Below are positions 10,032 to 18,352 of a DNA stretch of 64,000 bases, piece after piece. The DNA comes from Roseiarcus sp963813555 (GTDB taxonomy: Bacteria > Pseudomonadota > Alphaproteobacteria > Rhizobiales > Beijerinckiaceae). The position numbers and the translations under genes were made by a program. Position 1 is the stretch's first letter, and every line of letters starts with the position of its first letter. Under the pieces are notes generated by a model, which was not told where the DNA came from, searched no databases, and saw only the letters and a list, made by a program, of their open reading frames with translations. Location of the stretch: contig CAWEZX010000006.1 in NCBI GenBank assembly GCA_963813555.1, forward strand, positions 763,786-827,785. The letters run 5' to 3'.

Positions 10032-10117
10032 CCCAAAATTTTGGGCAGTCCAAGTTCGTTATACCCCTTTGCACAACTTGTCATCATGAATTTTGCACGT
10101 GTGGGTAATAATACCCA
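10032..10117 (-). promoter_or_regulatory. Upstream control region of Hint copy 1
   Basis: The region contains a 16-base inverted repeat TGGGTA-N4-TACCCA at 10102-10117, a TATAAC -10-like hexamer with ATGACA 15 bases before it, and a perfect palindrome CCCAAAATTTTGGG at 10032-10045 directly before the GGGGAAG ribosome site. All elements recur in the same order before copy 2. The two palindromes are good operator candidates; the promoter call is weaker. Confidence 0.55.
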
Positions 10118-10452
10118 TTCGTTCGAAGTCCATTTCGCTCGGGCGCGCCAGGGCGGATTCTGCGCGATGGTTTTGGCCGGCGCCTGCGCGGCGCGCCGGG
10201 GGGCCAAGTGGCATGCGGACGCGTCGGTCGCTACCGTCCGCGACGGGCGAATACAAAGCCGGTGCAATCTTCTTAGAGTGATGTAGTGGGGCAGGACGGC
10301 GATGCTGAGCAACCCGCGGCCGAAGCGGCTCCTCGACTGCGTGCGCGCCGCATTCTGATGAACGGTTGAACAGAGCCGGCGCGCACCAAGCGGCGCCGCG
10401 CCGACCTGGCCGTTTCCCGTCTGCCGGCCCTGATTTATGCGTCGCCGGTAGG
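10118..10452. other. Gap between the two Hint genes
   Basis: About 335 bases between the upstream region of copy 1 and the end of copy 2. There are no protein motifs and no clear terminator after copy 2, unlike the hairpin after copy 1. The tandem duplication boundary must lie here. Confidence 0.4.
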
Positions 10453-11271
10453 CTAGTGAGCGAGTTCCACTTGGCGAGACAGCATGACTCCGCGCTCTTC
10501 CACCCGGTCGCGGATTACGTCAGCCTGATTTCGGAGATCAATCCATGGCGAGGCCGCGCTACGGAGTCTCGATTTCAATTCGCGACGTCGGCCGCCAATT
10601 TGAACAAGCGGGGCACAGCGGGCCTCCTTTGCCGCGGGCGTTCCATATTGGCGAAGGTAATCGGCGAAATTGACCGCGGACTCTTCGACAGTCAACAGCG
10701 TCTCCGCCGGCGCGCCTTCAGCGTAAACCACGTCATGGCTTTCCAGCTTGATGTGGAAGTACTCCAGTTCGTCGCATTCGCGCGCCTCATAGCGGGTGAT
10801 GGTCGTGCCGTTGATCAACATCTCCGCCTCCGCCAGCACGCCATCGATCAAGAGACTATGGAGCGCCGTCACGTAAAGATCGGCATGCGGAACGTTGGGA
10901 GCCAGAGATGAGCGAGCGATGCGAATGGGCAGCGCGTCCTTCACCCAAGGCTTCGACGGGTCGCTCTTCTTGATTGGGTAGCGTCCGATCCATAGGACGG
11001 GACGCAGTCCGCCGAACATTGTCGGCAGCAAATCGCCGATCGCGAGGTCCTCGATCTTGCGCTCGCCCTCGGCAGTCTGGATCCTCGTCCCCTTCATGAA
11101 GCAGTTGCAACGGGGCAAGCCGGGTAAAATGCCGCAAACGATCTTTTTCACCGGACCCGCGTGAGCGGCGCTGAGCCCTACAGCGGATGACGTCAAAATG
11201 ACGCCCATCTTCATGATGTTGCGGCGGGTGCGCTGGGCGCCCGCATCTAAATTTTCTAACTCTATGGTCAT
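10453..11271 (-). CDS. Tat-exported Hint-domain protein, copy 2 (intact)
   Basis: The 272-residue protein starts MTIELENLDAG, carries the Tat-like TRRNIMKMG and an export segment ending AAHAG, then a short linker GPVKKIVCGILPGLPRCN and a Hint_2 domain of about 140 residues (Cys in NCFMKGTRI, GERKIEDLAIGDLLP, VTALHSLLIDGVL). The last 60 residues follow the domain. Hint domains cleave or ligate their own peptide bonds through the Cys; here the domain would act after export. The start at 11271 was chosen because GGGGGAAG lies just before it; an earlier in-frame ATG overlaps that site. It is about 90% identical to copy 1 over the Hint domain. Confidence 0.85.
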   Translation of the reverse strand: MTIELENLDAGAQRTRRNIMKMGVILTSSAVGLSAAHAGPVKKIVCGILPGLPRCNCFMKGTRIQTAEGERKIEDLAIGDLLPTMFGGLRPVLWIGRYPIKKSDPSKPWVKDALPIRIARSSLAPNVPHADLYVTALHSLLIDGVLAEAEMLINGTTITRYEARECDELEYFHIKLESHDVVYAEGAPAETLLTVEESAVNFADYLRQYGTPAAKEARCAPLVQIGGRRRELKSRLRSAASPWIDLRNQADVIRDRVEERGVMLSRQVELAH

Positions 11272-11281
11272 TGGTGCTTCC

Positions 11282-11367
11282 CCCAAAGTTTGGGCAGTTC
11301 AAATACGTTATACCCTTTTGTGCAACTTGTCATCACGAATTCTACACGTCTGGGTAATAATACCCAG
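11282..11367 (-). promoter_or_regulatory. Upstream control region of Hint copy 2
   Basis: The same arrangement as before copy 1: TGGGTA-N4-TACCCA at 11351-11366 (extended by one more pair, C/G), a TATAAC hexamer, and CCCAAA-G-TTTGGG at 11282-11294 beside the ribosome site. Both palindromes keep their symmetry although bases between the copies differ, which argues for function. Confidence 0.55.
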
Positions 11368-11588
11368 TGGGCCCAAGCCGTTCGCCCAGGATGGCCGGAG
11401 CGCCCGGATCGGCGTTTGCTGCGCGTTTCGAATTGAACAAATAAAGGCAATCGCTGGGGCAAGTTCTCGTCAACTCTAGTATAATTGTCAGTCGCTTCTC
11501 AACTCGCCGACTTCACGCTTTCCCCTTTCCGCGTTTTCGGTTAGGCAGCGGCGCAACGCCGCCCGAAGCGAAAAAAAGACCGATAATC

Positions 11589-13454
11589 ATGCATCGCTAC
11601 CGCACCCACACCTGCGGCGCCTTGACCCTCGCCGAGGACAGCGCCGACGTCCGGCTTTCTGGCTGGTGCCACCGCATCCGCGATCACGGCGGCCTGTTGT
11701 TCATCGATCTGCGCGACCATTATGGCCTTACCCAATGCGTGGTGGATCCGGATTCGCCGGCCTTTGGCCAGGCGGAGAAGCTGCGTTCGGAATTCGTCGT
11801 CCGCGTCGATGGCAAGGTGCGCAAGCGCCCGGCAGGCACTGAAAATCCCGAAATGCCGACCGGTCTCATCGAGGTTTACCTCCGCGAGATCGAGGTCTTG
11901 GGGCCTGCCGGCGATCTGCCGCTGCCGGTGTTTGGCGACCAGCCCTATCCGGAAGACACGCGGCTCAGGTACCGATTCCTTGACCTACGGCGCGACAAGC
12001 TCCACCAGAATATCATGCTGCGCGGCCAAGTCGTTGATTCGCTTCGCAGACGAATGAAGGGGCAGGGGTTCTTCGAGTTCCAGACCCCGATCCTCACCGC
12101 CTCGAGCCCGGAAGGCGCGCGCGACTTCCTGGTGCCCTCGCGCATCCATCCGGGCAAGTTCTACGCGTTGCCTCAGGCGCCCCAGCAGTACAAGCAGCTC
12201 CTGATGATGGCGGGCTTCGACCGCTATTTTCAGATCGCGCCCTGCTTTCGTGACGAGGATCCCCGCGCCGATCGCCTGCCGGGCGAGTTCTACCAGCTCG
12301 ACATCGAGATGAGCTTTGTCGAGCAAGCGGATGTTTTCGACGCGATGGAGCCGGTGATTCGTGGCGCGTTCGAGGAGTTCGCTCGCGGCAAGCCCGTCAC
12401 CGCCTCGCCCTGGCCGCGCATTCCCTACGCCGAGGCGATGCGCAAATACGGGTCCGACAAGCCTGACCTTCGCAACCCGCTCGTCATGCAGGACGTGTCG
12501 GAGCATTTTCGCGGCTCAGGTTTCAAGATTTTCGCGCGCCTGCTCGAGGACAAGAAGAACGAAGTCTGGGCGATCCCCGCGCCCGGCGGAGGCCAGCGGA
12601 CTTTCGCCGATCGGATGAACGCCTGGGCGCAGGGCGAGGGTCAGCCGGGCCTGGGGTACATATTTTGGCGGAGAGGCCCGGAACCGAGGAGCGTTGGAGA
12701 GGATGTTGCTAAGGCTGCCTCCCAGCATGGTAGACCCGACTTAGCTGAGAAGCGGCTTAATAGGCCCTTTGAGGCAGCTGGGCCGATCGCAAAGAACATT
12801 GGCACTGAACGAGCAGAGGCGATTCGTGTTCAACTCGGGCTCGACGAAGGTGACGCCGGGTTCTTCGTCGCCGGCGATCCGGAGAAATTCGCCAGATTTG
12901 CCGGGCTGGCGCGCACCAAAGTCGGCCAGGAGCTCAAGCTTGTCGATGAGGACCGGTTCGAATTCGCCTGGGTTGTCGACTTCCCCATGTACGAATGGGA
13001 CGAAGACGAGAAGAAGGTCGACTTCTCCCACAACCCGTTCTCGATGCCACAGGGCGGGCTCGAAGCGCTCGTGAACAAGGATCCGCTCGCGATCAAAGCG
13101 TTCCAGTACGACGTCGCATGCAACGGCTACGAGCTCGCCTCGGGCGGAATCCGCAATCATCGTCCCGAGGCCATGTTGAAAGCGTTCGAGATTGCCGGTT
13201 ACGGCGAAGAGACGGTGGTCGAGCGGTTCGGCGGCATGTACCGCGCGTTCCAATACGGCGCCCCGCCGCACGGCGGGATGGCGGCCGGCGTCGATCGCAT
13301 CGTCATGTTGCTCGCGGGCGAGCAGAACCTGCGCGAGGTGGCGCTCTTTCCGATGAACCAGCGCGCCGAGGACTTGCTCATGGGCGCACCGTCGCCCGCG
13401 ACAGCGAAGCAGTTGCGTGAGCTGTCGATCCGCGTCGTCCTGCCGGAAAAGTGA
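11589..13454 (+). CDS. aspS: Aspartyl-tRNA synthetase with an in-frame insertion
   Basis: The 621-residue class IIb synthetase charges tRNA with aspartate. It has the OB-fold anticodon domain (residues 1-110), motif 2 FRDEDPRADRLPGEF, the bacterial GAD insertion domain and motif 3 in GMAAGVDRIVMLL. Alphaproteobacterial AspRS is usually about 590-600 residues. The extra length is one block, about residues 362-394, between GYIFWR and GPIAKNIG in the GAD domain, with codon use unlike the rest. A TATAAT at 11480-11485 may be its -10 box. It is followed by tRNA-Pro. Confidence 0.95.
   Translation: MHRYRTHTCGALTLAEDSADVRLSGWCHRIRDHGGLLFIDLRDHYGLTQCVVDPDSPAFGQAEKLRSEFVVRVDGKVRKRPAGTENPEMPTGLIEVYLREIEVLGPAGDLPLPVFGDQPYPEDTRLRYRFLDLRRDKLHQNIMLRGQVVDSLRRRMKGQGFFEFQTPILTASSPEGARDFLVPSRIHPGKFYALPQAPQQYKQLLMMAGFDRYFQIAPCFRDEDPRADRLPGEFYQLDIEMSFVEQADVFDAMEPVIRGAFEEFARGKPVTASPWPRIPYAEAMRKYGSDKPDLRNPLVMQDVSEHFRGSGFKIFARLLEDKKNEVWAIPAPGGGQRTFADRMNAWAQGEGQPGLGYIFWRRGPEPRSVGEDVAKAASQHGRPDLAEKRLNRPFEAAGPIAKNIGTERAEAIRVQLGLDEGDAGFFVAGDPEKFARFAGLARTKVGQELKLVDEDRFEFAWVVDFPMYEWDEDEKKVDFSHNPFSMPQGGLEALVNKDPLAIKAFQYDVACNGYELASGGIRNHRPEAMLKAFEIAGYGEETVVERFGGMYRAFQYGAPPHGGMAAGVDRIVMLLAGEQNLREVALFPMNQRAEDLLMGAPSPATAKQLRELSIRVVLPEK
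12672..12770 (+). repeat. In-frame insertion inside aspS
   Basis: About 99 bases add 33 residues to AspRS without breaking the frame. The segment uses codons rare in the neighbourhood (GTT, GCT, TTA, CTT, AAT, TTT). GCTGCCTC at 12714-12721 and GAGGCAGC at 12771-12778 are inverted copies at or near its edge. The pattern recalls the protein-embedded palindromic elements of Rickettsiales, but identity with them is not claimed. Confidence 0.55.
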
Positions 13455-13586
13455 GGGCCGGGTCGGCCTGGCGTTGTCGCCGATGGCATTCGTCATGCGC
13501 CCAAATGACGGGCTGCGGAGCTGACGCGGGGCGCCGCGCTCCCTTGTCCGCAACGGCTTCGCATGATAGCGACACGGCCCAGAAAA

Positions 13587-13663
13587 CGGGGTATAGCGCA
13601 GCCTGGTAGCGCGGAAGTTTTGGGTACTTCAGGTCGCAGGTTCGAATCCTGCTGCCCCGACCA
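13587..13663 (+). tRNA. tRNA-Pro (anticodon TGG)
   Basis: The 77-base gene folds into a normal cloverleaf. The acceptor stem CGGGGTA pairs with TGCCCCG, the seven-base anticodon loop TTTGGGT gives TGG, the T arm contains GGTTCGAATCC, and CCA is encoded at 13661-13663. Confidence 0.95.
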
Positions 13664-13694
13664 CCACGATTGGGGATAAGGCGCAGGGATCGTC

Positions 13695-13997
13695 ATGACC
13701 GCTCGCATCTATCAGCCGGCCCGCAGCGCCATGCAGTCGGTGCAGTCGAAGGACGATTGGCTGCTCGAATACGAGCCCGAAAAGCCGCGCGAGATCGAGC
13801 CTTTGATGGGCTGGACAAGTTCGGCCGACATGCGCTCGCAGGTCAAGCTCCGCTTCGACACCAAGGAAGAGGCGATCGCCTACGCCGAGCGCAACGGCGT
13901 CCCTTACCGGGTCGAGGAGCCGAAGCCGGAGGCGCACAAGATCCTGTCCTATTCCGACAATTTCGCGCCGAATCGGATCGTTCCCTGGTCACATTGA
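13695..13997 (+). CDS. NADH dehydrogenase accessory subunit, NDUFS4-like
   Basis: The 100-residue protein matches the 'ETC complex I subunit conserved region' family: MTARIYQPARSAMQSV at the N-terminus, WLLEYEPEKP near residue 22, GWTSSADMRSQVKLRF in the middle and YSDNFAPNRIVPWSH at the end. In alphaproteobacteria this is the homologue of mitochondrial NDUFS4 and binds the peripheral arm of complex I. Its place between two tRNA genes, away from the nuo operon, is common in the group. Confidence 0.9.
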   Translation: MTARIYQPARSAMQSVQSKDDWLLEYEPEKPREIEPLMGWTSSADMRSQVKLRFDTKEEAIAYAERNGVPYRVEEPKPEAHKILSYSDNFAPNRIVPWSH

Positions 13998-14032
13998 AGC
14001 ATGACTTGGGCCCCGTTCGGCCCATCGCGTTC

Positions 14033-14109
14033 GGCTCCGTAGCTCAGCTGGATAGAGCAGCCGCCTTCTAAGCGGCAGGTCGCAGGTTCGAGCCCTGCCG
14101 GAGTCGCCA
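14033..14109 (+). tRNA. tRNA-Arg (anticodon TCT)
   Basis: The 77-base cloverleaf has acceptor GGCTCCG pairing with CGGAGTC, anticodon loop CTTCTAA giving TCT, T arm GGTTCGAGCC and an encoded CCA. It is followed directly by about 4.5 kb of accessory DNA, so it may be an integration site, although no copy of its 3' end was found downstream. Confidence 0.95.
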
Positions 14110-14346
14110 ATAAAAACAGCACATTAGATAGAAAACCTAATCATTAAGAATAACGCCGCGAGGGCTCGGGGTAGCATTGTGGGTAACAGCGAAGATGTGG
14201 CTGCGGCCATTTTCCCTCAGTTCCACGCAACGCGGAGGATCACGTCGCTGTATAAAGCGGCGGCCAATATTCGCGGTCCGTATTCAGAACATGGTGGATC
14301 AGCAAGTTGAGGATATCACCTGGACAATTCTTTTGTGATGGCGCGG

Positions 14347-15378
14347 CTAATATGGTGGAGAGTACCCGACCTGCTCGCCAGCCTCGTCCGAATCGAACAA
14401 AATCGCGCCGATAAACCATTCCTTGGTTCTATCGTCCGCCGTCTCCCAGAGGCCGCGCAGCGCCTTCGCCCCCTCCCATGCCCTAAGCAGCGCAGCATGC
14501 CCGTCCACCTCGCTTCTTGGCGCAGCGCCGCCAGCGTGCGAGGCGTTCTTGGCGGCCTCCGCCGCCGCTCTCCTTGGTTTTGGCGACACGGCAATGGCCT
14601 TTTGCTGCTCGGGCTGCAGATCGGCCACCTTGGCGGCGTCTTGTACGCCAATCCGCCCCCTCTTCACCGCCTCCTGCAATTCCGGTTCGCCTTTTTCTTT
14701 GACCTTGCGCGTTGCTGCAATCATGGCATGGCTGACAACGCGGCCTGACGCCTGGGCCAATTTGCGGCTCGATGCTGTTTTTGGTTCTGTAATTTTAATT
14801 ACAGATTGGGCCTCAGGGCCGTCGGCGGCTGCTTCTGCGGCAGCCGCCGGTTCCGCTAACACGTAATGCAGATTGAAGTCTTCGGCGGCCACGAGCGCGT
14901 CGGCGATCGCTTGCTTGGTCAGGTGGCGCCGCTTGAGATTGTGCGAAACCACCAAGATCAAAGCGTCTTCTCGGCCGCCTCCGAATTGTACATAGCGCGG
15001 CGCGATGCCGGCGCGCTCGCAAGCGGTCGCTCGGTTTCGCCCGTCCAGAATCATGCCCTCGAACAGCACGATGGGATCGATTAATCCGTGTGCGCGAATG
15101 TCATCAGTAAGGTCCTGCAACTCGTCGTCGTCAGCAGACGGGATCAAGAGGCAAATCGGGTGAGGGGCGGGCCGCGCGTGCAGATTGTCGATGGCCGTCA
15201 ATTCCTTGCCGTCTTCTTTTTCGAGTCCCCCAGTTCCGGCAATTCGCTGATTAAATGCAAGAGGTGCCCGGTGCACCGCCAGCACATTGCTCGCCGTTGG
15301 GGGTTGGCGCGAAGCTCCCGCTTTCGGCCCGAATTGAGGGGTCGCGCTCAGCCAGCCAAGCGCAAAATGCGGTCTCAC
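14347..15378 (-). CDS. ParB/Srx-fold nuclease-domain protein
   Basis: The 343-residue product has a ParB N-terminal-like domain near residues 70-165: the DLTDDIRAHGLIDPIVLFEG segment, the GRNRATAC motif that corresponds to GxRR, and a VVSHNLKRRHLTKQ stretch like the second ParB motif. A helix-turn-helix-like and a Lys/Ala-rich part follow. The start is GTG at 15378, placed right after the stop of the 66-residue gene, whose last codons (GAGGGGG) supply the ribosome site. No ParA partner is present, so a regulatory or mobile-element role is more likely than chromosome partition. Confidence 0.7.
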   Translation of the reverse strand: MRPHFALGWLSATPQFGPKAGASRQPPTASNVLAVHRAPLAFNQRIAGTGGLEKEDGKELTAIDNLHARPAPHPICLLIPSADDDELQDLTDDIRAHGLIDPIVLFEGMILDGRNRATACERAGIAPRYVQFGGGREDALILVVSHNLKRRHLTKQAIADALVAAEDFNLHYVLAEPAAAAEAAADGPEAQSVIKITEPKTASSRKLAQASGRVVSHAMIAATRKVKEKGEPELQEAVKRGRIGVQDAAKVADLQPEQQKAIAVSPKPRRAAAEAAKNASHAGGAAPRSEVDGHAALLRAWEGAKALRGLWETADDRTKEWFIGAILFDSDEAGEQVGYSPPY

Positions 15379-15579
15379 TCACCCCCTCGCGACGCGGAGG
15401 ATCACGTCGCTGTAGCTCTCGCCTGGGCCGCGCAGGGCCTTGAGCTTGGCAACGGTCGCATGGTCGAGCCACACGTACACGTCGCCATTCGGGGCGCGCT
15501 GATTCTCGACGTTAACGCTACCGGGCAGGGTCGCGGCAATGGCCTCAAAGGCGGCCGGCGTGATGGTCAGGCGGATCAT
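15379..15579 (-). CDS. Small conserved-type protein upstream of the ParB-like gene
   Basis: A 66-residue acidic/neutral protein (MIRLTITPAAFEAIAATLP, then YVWLDHATVAKLKALRGPGESYSDVILRVARG). The predicted beta-alpha pattern and the ending look like a real small domain. It is translationally coupled to the ParB-like gene, with no bases between stop and GTG start, so the two proteins are probably made together. The family is not recognised. Confidence 0.65.
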   Translation of the reverse strand: MIRLTITPAAFEAIAATLPGSVNVENQRAPNGDVYVWLDHATVAKLKALRGPGESYSDVILRVARG

Positions 15580-15650
15580 GGGGCCCGATATAGGAACGTC
15601 CGCGGCGGTCGCTTATCAACGCTAGCTAACGAGAGGGAGGCGTCGCCCGA

Positions 15651-15893
15651 TCAGAAGAAGGGAAACGGGCCCTTCCCGTGCTTGCGAAGCCATTCGGCGC
15701 TGTTTTCAGCCTCATATTTGGACTGATTGTCTTCGTTCCAGGCGCGGTCGAAAGGCGTCAGCGACTGGGTGGGGATGTGAGGCCCGTGCCCGACGCTGCC
15801 GTAAAACTCGGATCTGCCCTGCTGGGCGAGAGCCGCGGATGGCGGAACCGCGAGGGCGGCGGCGAGGCCGATCAAAGCGATTGTCTTGAGCAT
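15651..15893 (-). CDS. Small secreted protein
   Basis: From the ATG at 15893 this is an 80-residue protein with a clear signal peptide (MLKTIALIGLAAALAVPPSAALA) and a mature part of about 57 residues rich in Tyr, His and Trp (SVGHGPHIPTQSL, EWLRKHGKGPFPFF). Five extra codons precede it in frame. Function is unknown. The mature C-terminus is very aromatic. Confidence 0.6.
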   Translation of the reverse strand: MLKTIALIGLAAALAVPPSAALAQQGRSEFYGSVGHGPHIPTQSLTPFDRAWNEDNQSKYEAENSAEWLRKHGKGPFPFF

Positions 15894-16040
15894 GGCGATG
15901 TTCCTCAAAGCTTCCAGTGGTTGATGCCCTCAGTTAAGAAGCGATGGGGGTGCGGGCCATGCTCCATTGGTGTGCTCAAGCCTATACTTTTTGGCGAATC
16001 GCACATTGCGGCGTCCCGATTCGGCGGATAAGGAGAAAGT

Positions 16041-16283
16041 ATGAACCTCGATTGGCAAGCGACGGCCCACTGGGCCGACAAAATTTCGACGACCACGGTT
16101 GCGGGCGGTCTGAGTAGACCATTCGAGTCGCTCAGAAGCGCGATCCGATTCGTGATGGAAGGCTTGGAGGAGCCGCTTCGCTCGACAGCCTTTATTGATC
16201 TCGACGGCGGCGCCGGACACTATCCGATTGCAAAAATCGAAGAGATTTATGCCAGCGACGAATACAAAGCCGCGCAGAGATAG
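16041..16283 (+). CDS. Small hypothetical protein
   Basis: The 80-residue soluble protein reads MNLDWQATAHWADK, then a helical FESLRSAIRFVMEGL and a beta strand TAFIDLDGG followed by KIEEIYASDEY. A GGAGAAAGT ribosome site lies before the ATG. Similar short proteins occur in this bacterial order, but I cannot name a family. Confidence 0.6.
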   Translation: MNLDWQATAHWADKISTTTVAGGLSRPFESLRSAIRFVMEGLEEPLRSTAFIDLDGGAGHYPIAKIEEIYASDEYKAAQR

Positions 16284-16433
16284 TCGAACGTCGCACTGGC
16301 TAGGCCAATTTCAGCCGATCCGGCGAGACGCGCCAGGACAACGACCTCATCTATCAATACCGACACTAACAAGCACCACCCCCAGCCGGCCACCTCATAG
16401 CTGCATGCCGCTGCATAAAAGGCCTATCGCGAC

Positions 16434-16738
16434 ATGATCTGCGCCGCGACAAGGCAGGAGGTCGAAGCCCGGCGCAAGGCGTTCCTCCGCAAATGGCGCC
16501 TGAAATGCCGCGCCGTCGCCCCGCCGAGCCAATGGAAGTCGATCCGCACCTCGGACGCCATCGAGCGCCTGCATGAGGAGTTCAAGCGCCGGATCAACCG
16601 TGCTGCCCTGCGCCGAAACCGCCGCCATGTTACTCTGGGCGCTGCTCGCCTCCGGCCAGATTACCATGCGCAAGGTCGAAGGATGGCAGACCTTCGACGA
16701 AAAGCTATCCGATCACATCATTGACCTCGCCGCGTGAT
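16434..16738 (+). pseudogene. IS256-family transposase C-terminal remnant
   Basis: The frame gives WRLKCRAV and IRTSDAIERLHEEFKRRI, the typical IS256 C-terminal helix. After a shift near 16600 another frame gives AETAAMLLWALLASGQITMR and VEGWQTFDEKLSD, the usual last segment, ending at 16738. The catalytic DDE core is missing. Confidence 0.8.
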
Positions 16739-16841
16739 CGGATAGCCTGATGGCGCCTGAAGACACGTCAACAAATTCCAACACAACTCGCGACGGGACC
16801 ATCTTCCTCCGCGGCGGTCCTGTTGGAGGCTTCCCCGTCTC

Positions 16842-17048
16842 TCACCGGTCCGCTGCGCTCAGCTTCTCCGCCGCGCGCGGCGCGAAGTAGGTGCGCACCC
16901 CGTCGGCGCCGGCGCGCTTGAACGCGATCAGGCTCTCCATCATCGCCTTGTCGCCGTCGATCCAACCGTTCTGGGTCGCGGCCATGATGACCGAATATTC
17001 ACCGCTCACCTGGTAGGCGAAGATTGGCGCGCCGTACGTCCGCGCCAC
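16842..17048 (-). pseudogene. hemB 3' fragment (long copy)
   Basis: The fragment encodes GAPIFAYQVSGEYSVIMAA, GWIDGDKAMMESLIAFKRAG and YFAPRAAEKLS, closely matching the last 65 residues of the complete HemB at 18642-19676. It lacks the Schiff-base lysines and cannot be active. It starts at a junction just after the stop of the Cache gene 17072-17551. Confidence 0.85.
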
Positions 17049-17071
17049 GAGATTGCAGGGTTCGAAACGGT

Positions 17072-17551
17072 CTACTTATAATAGCCGACGCCGCAGCCGA
17101 GATCATTGTCGGCCCTGGCTACGAGGCTTACCTTCGCAGCAAGCGTATCATCGGCGCCTGGTTTTGGGCCCATATACCTGACCTCGGTGATTTGACCTTC
17201 CGGCTTCTGAATCGCCGCGTAGATTTCCGCGCCAAACGCCTTGCCCGTAGAGTTCTGAGCGGCGCGTATGTCTATGACAAGCGCTTGCTTGAGGTTGGGA
17301 TTGCCAGTTGCAACGATCGTGCCGTCGCTAACATTTATACAAAACACGTAGAGGTCTCGATCCCGGAATCCGCCTTCTCCCTTGTTAAACATGTCGAGCG
17401 CTTTGGCCTCATCCGCTTTCACAGCGGCGATTGCTTTCATCAGCATCGCCTTGGCTTCGTCGGCCGTACCGCCGGTTTCTTGAGCGAAAGCCGCGGGCGA
17501 GAGAGCAATGACTGCCGCCGACGCCGCGGCGATCACGAATTTACCGACCAT
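17072..17551 (-). CDS. Periplasmic single-Cache-domain protein, copy 1
   Basis: The 159-residue protein has a signal peptide (MVGKFVIAAASAAVIALSPAAFA) and a mature part with the single-Cache pattern: a helix with AKAMLMKAIAAVKADEAKALDMFNKG, GGFRDRDLYVFCINVSDG, then DIRAAQNSTGKAFGAEIY and a YMGPKPG strand. It ends in DLGCGVGYYK. Such secreted Cache proteins bind small ligands. AGGAGG lies at the right distance before the ATG at 17551. It is a tandem paralogue of 17876-18352. Confidence 0.8.
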   Translation of the reverse strand: MVGKFVIAAASAAVIALSPAAFAQETGGTADEAKAMLMKAIAAVKADEAKALDMFNKGEGGFRDRDLYVFCINVSDGTIVATGNPNLKQALVIDIRAAQNSTGKAFGAEIYAAIQKPEGQITEVRYMGPKPGADDTLAAKVSLVARADNDLGCGVGYYK

Positions 17552-17761
17552 GGCGTTCCTCCTGGCGCGAGCTCCGACGAAGACGGCCGTACATGCCAAT
17601 ATCAAGCGACGGCCTATTCGATCTGAAGCTGACCGGGTTTTCAATGTGATGTCAGCCACGCGGTAAAGGGTCGCCGTGCCAAGTTCGAGCGAAATTCGAT
17701 CCAGACCAAAGCCCTATCCCGTGTCGGGACGGCAGATTGGTCGTGCCCGTGAACTCACAGC

Positions 17762-17850
17762 CCGCAGCGGCACATCGCGGCCGCCTTGATCATCGAATAT
17801 TCGCCGCTGACCTGGCCGGCGAGAGCAGGCGCGCCGTACGTCGGCGCGCC
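17762..17850 (-). pseudogene. hemB 3' fragment (short copy)
   Basis: In one minus-strand frame this reads GAPALAGQVSGEYSMIKAAA, a damaged piece of the HemB text GAPTFAYQVSGEYSMIMAAA. It joins the end of the Cache gene at the same place as the longer fragment at 17048, with the shared sequence CACGAGATTGCAGGGTT between, so both were made by one duplication event. Confidence 0.75.
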
Positions 17851-17875
17851 ACGAGATTGCAGGGTTCCGAACCGT

Positions 17876-18352
17876 CTACTTGTAATAGCCGACGCCACAG
17901 CCCAGATCGTCGCTGACCCTGGTCACCAGGCTCACCTTTGCAGCCGGCGTCTTGTCGGCGCCCGGCCTCGGAAACATATAGCTGACCTCCGAGATTTGAC
18001 CCTCCGGCTTCTGATACGCCGCATAGAGTTCCGCGCCAAACGCCTTGCCAGTAGCGTCCTTAAGGGTCCTGGTGTCCATGCCAAGCACTTGCCTGCCGTT
18101 AGGGTTGCCACTGGCAATGGCCTTGCCGTCGCTGACATTGCCGCAGAATACGTAAAGATCGCGGTCCAGGAAGCCGCCTTCGCCCTTGTTGAACATATCG
18201 AGCGCCTTGGCCTTGTCCGCTTTCACGGCGGCGACGGCTTTCATCAGCATGGCTTTCGCTTCGTCGGCTGTGCCGTACTGTTGCGCAAAGGCCGTTGTCG
18301 ACAGGGCAAGGACTACGGTCGTCGCGGCAGCGATCATCAACTTACCGACCAT
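17876..18352 (-). CDS. Periplasmic single-Cache-domain protein, copy 2
   Basis: The 158-residue protein is about 70% identical to copy 1: signal peptide MVGKLMIAAATTVVLALSTTAFA, AKAMLMKAVAAVKADKAKALDMFNKG, GGFLDRDLYVFCGNVSDG, TGKAFGAELYAAYQKPEG and the same DLGCGVGYYK end. AGGAGG lies before the ATG at 18352. It lies downstream of hemB in the same direction with a 290-base gap, so it probably has its own promoter. Ligand unknown. Confidence 0.8.
   Translation of the reverse strand: MVGKLMIAAATTVVLALSTTAFAQQYGTADEAKAMLMKAVAAVKADKAKALDMFNKGEGGFLDRDLYVFCGNVSDGKAIASGNPNGRQVLGMDTRTLKDATGKAFGAELYAAYQKPEGQISEVSYMFPRPGADKTPAAKVSLVTRVSDDLGCGVGYYK

Noticed and set aside
9136..11271. Hint domains read as inteins inside a host enzyme
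   Set aside because: The N-terminal parts are export signals and linkers, with no split host enzyme on either side.
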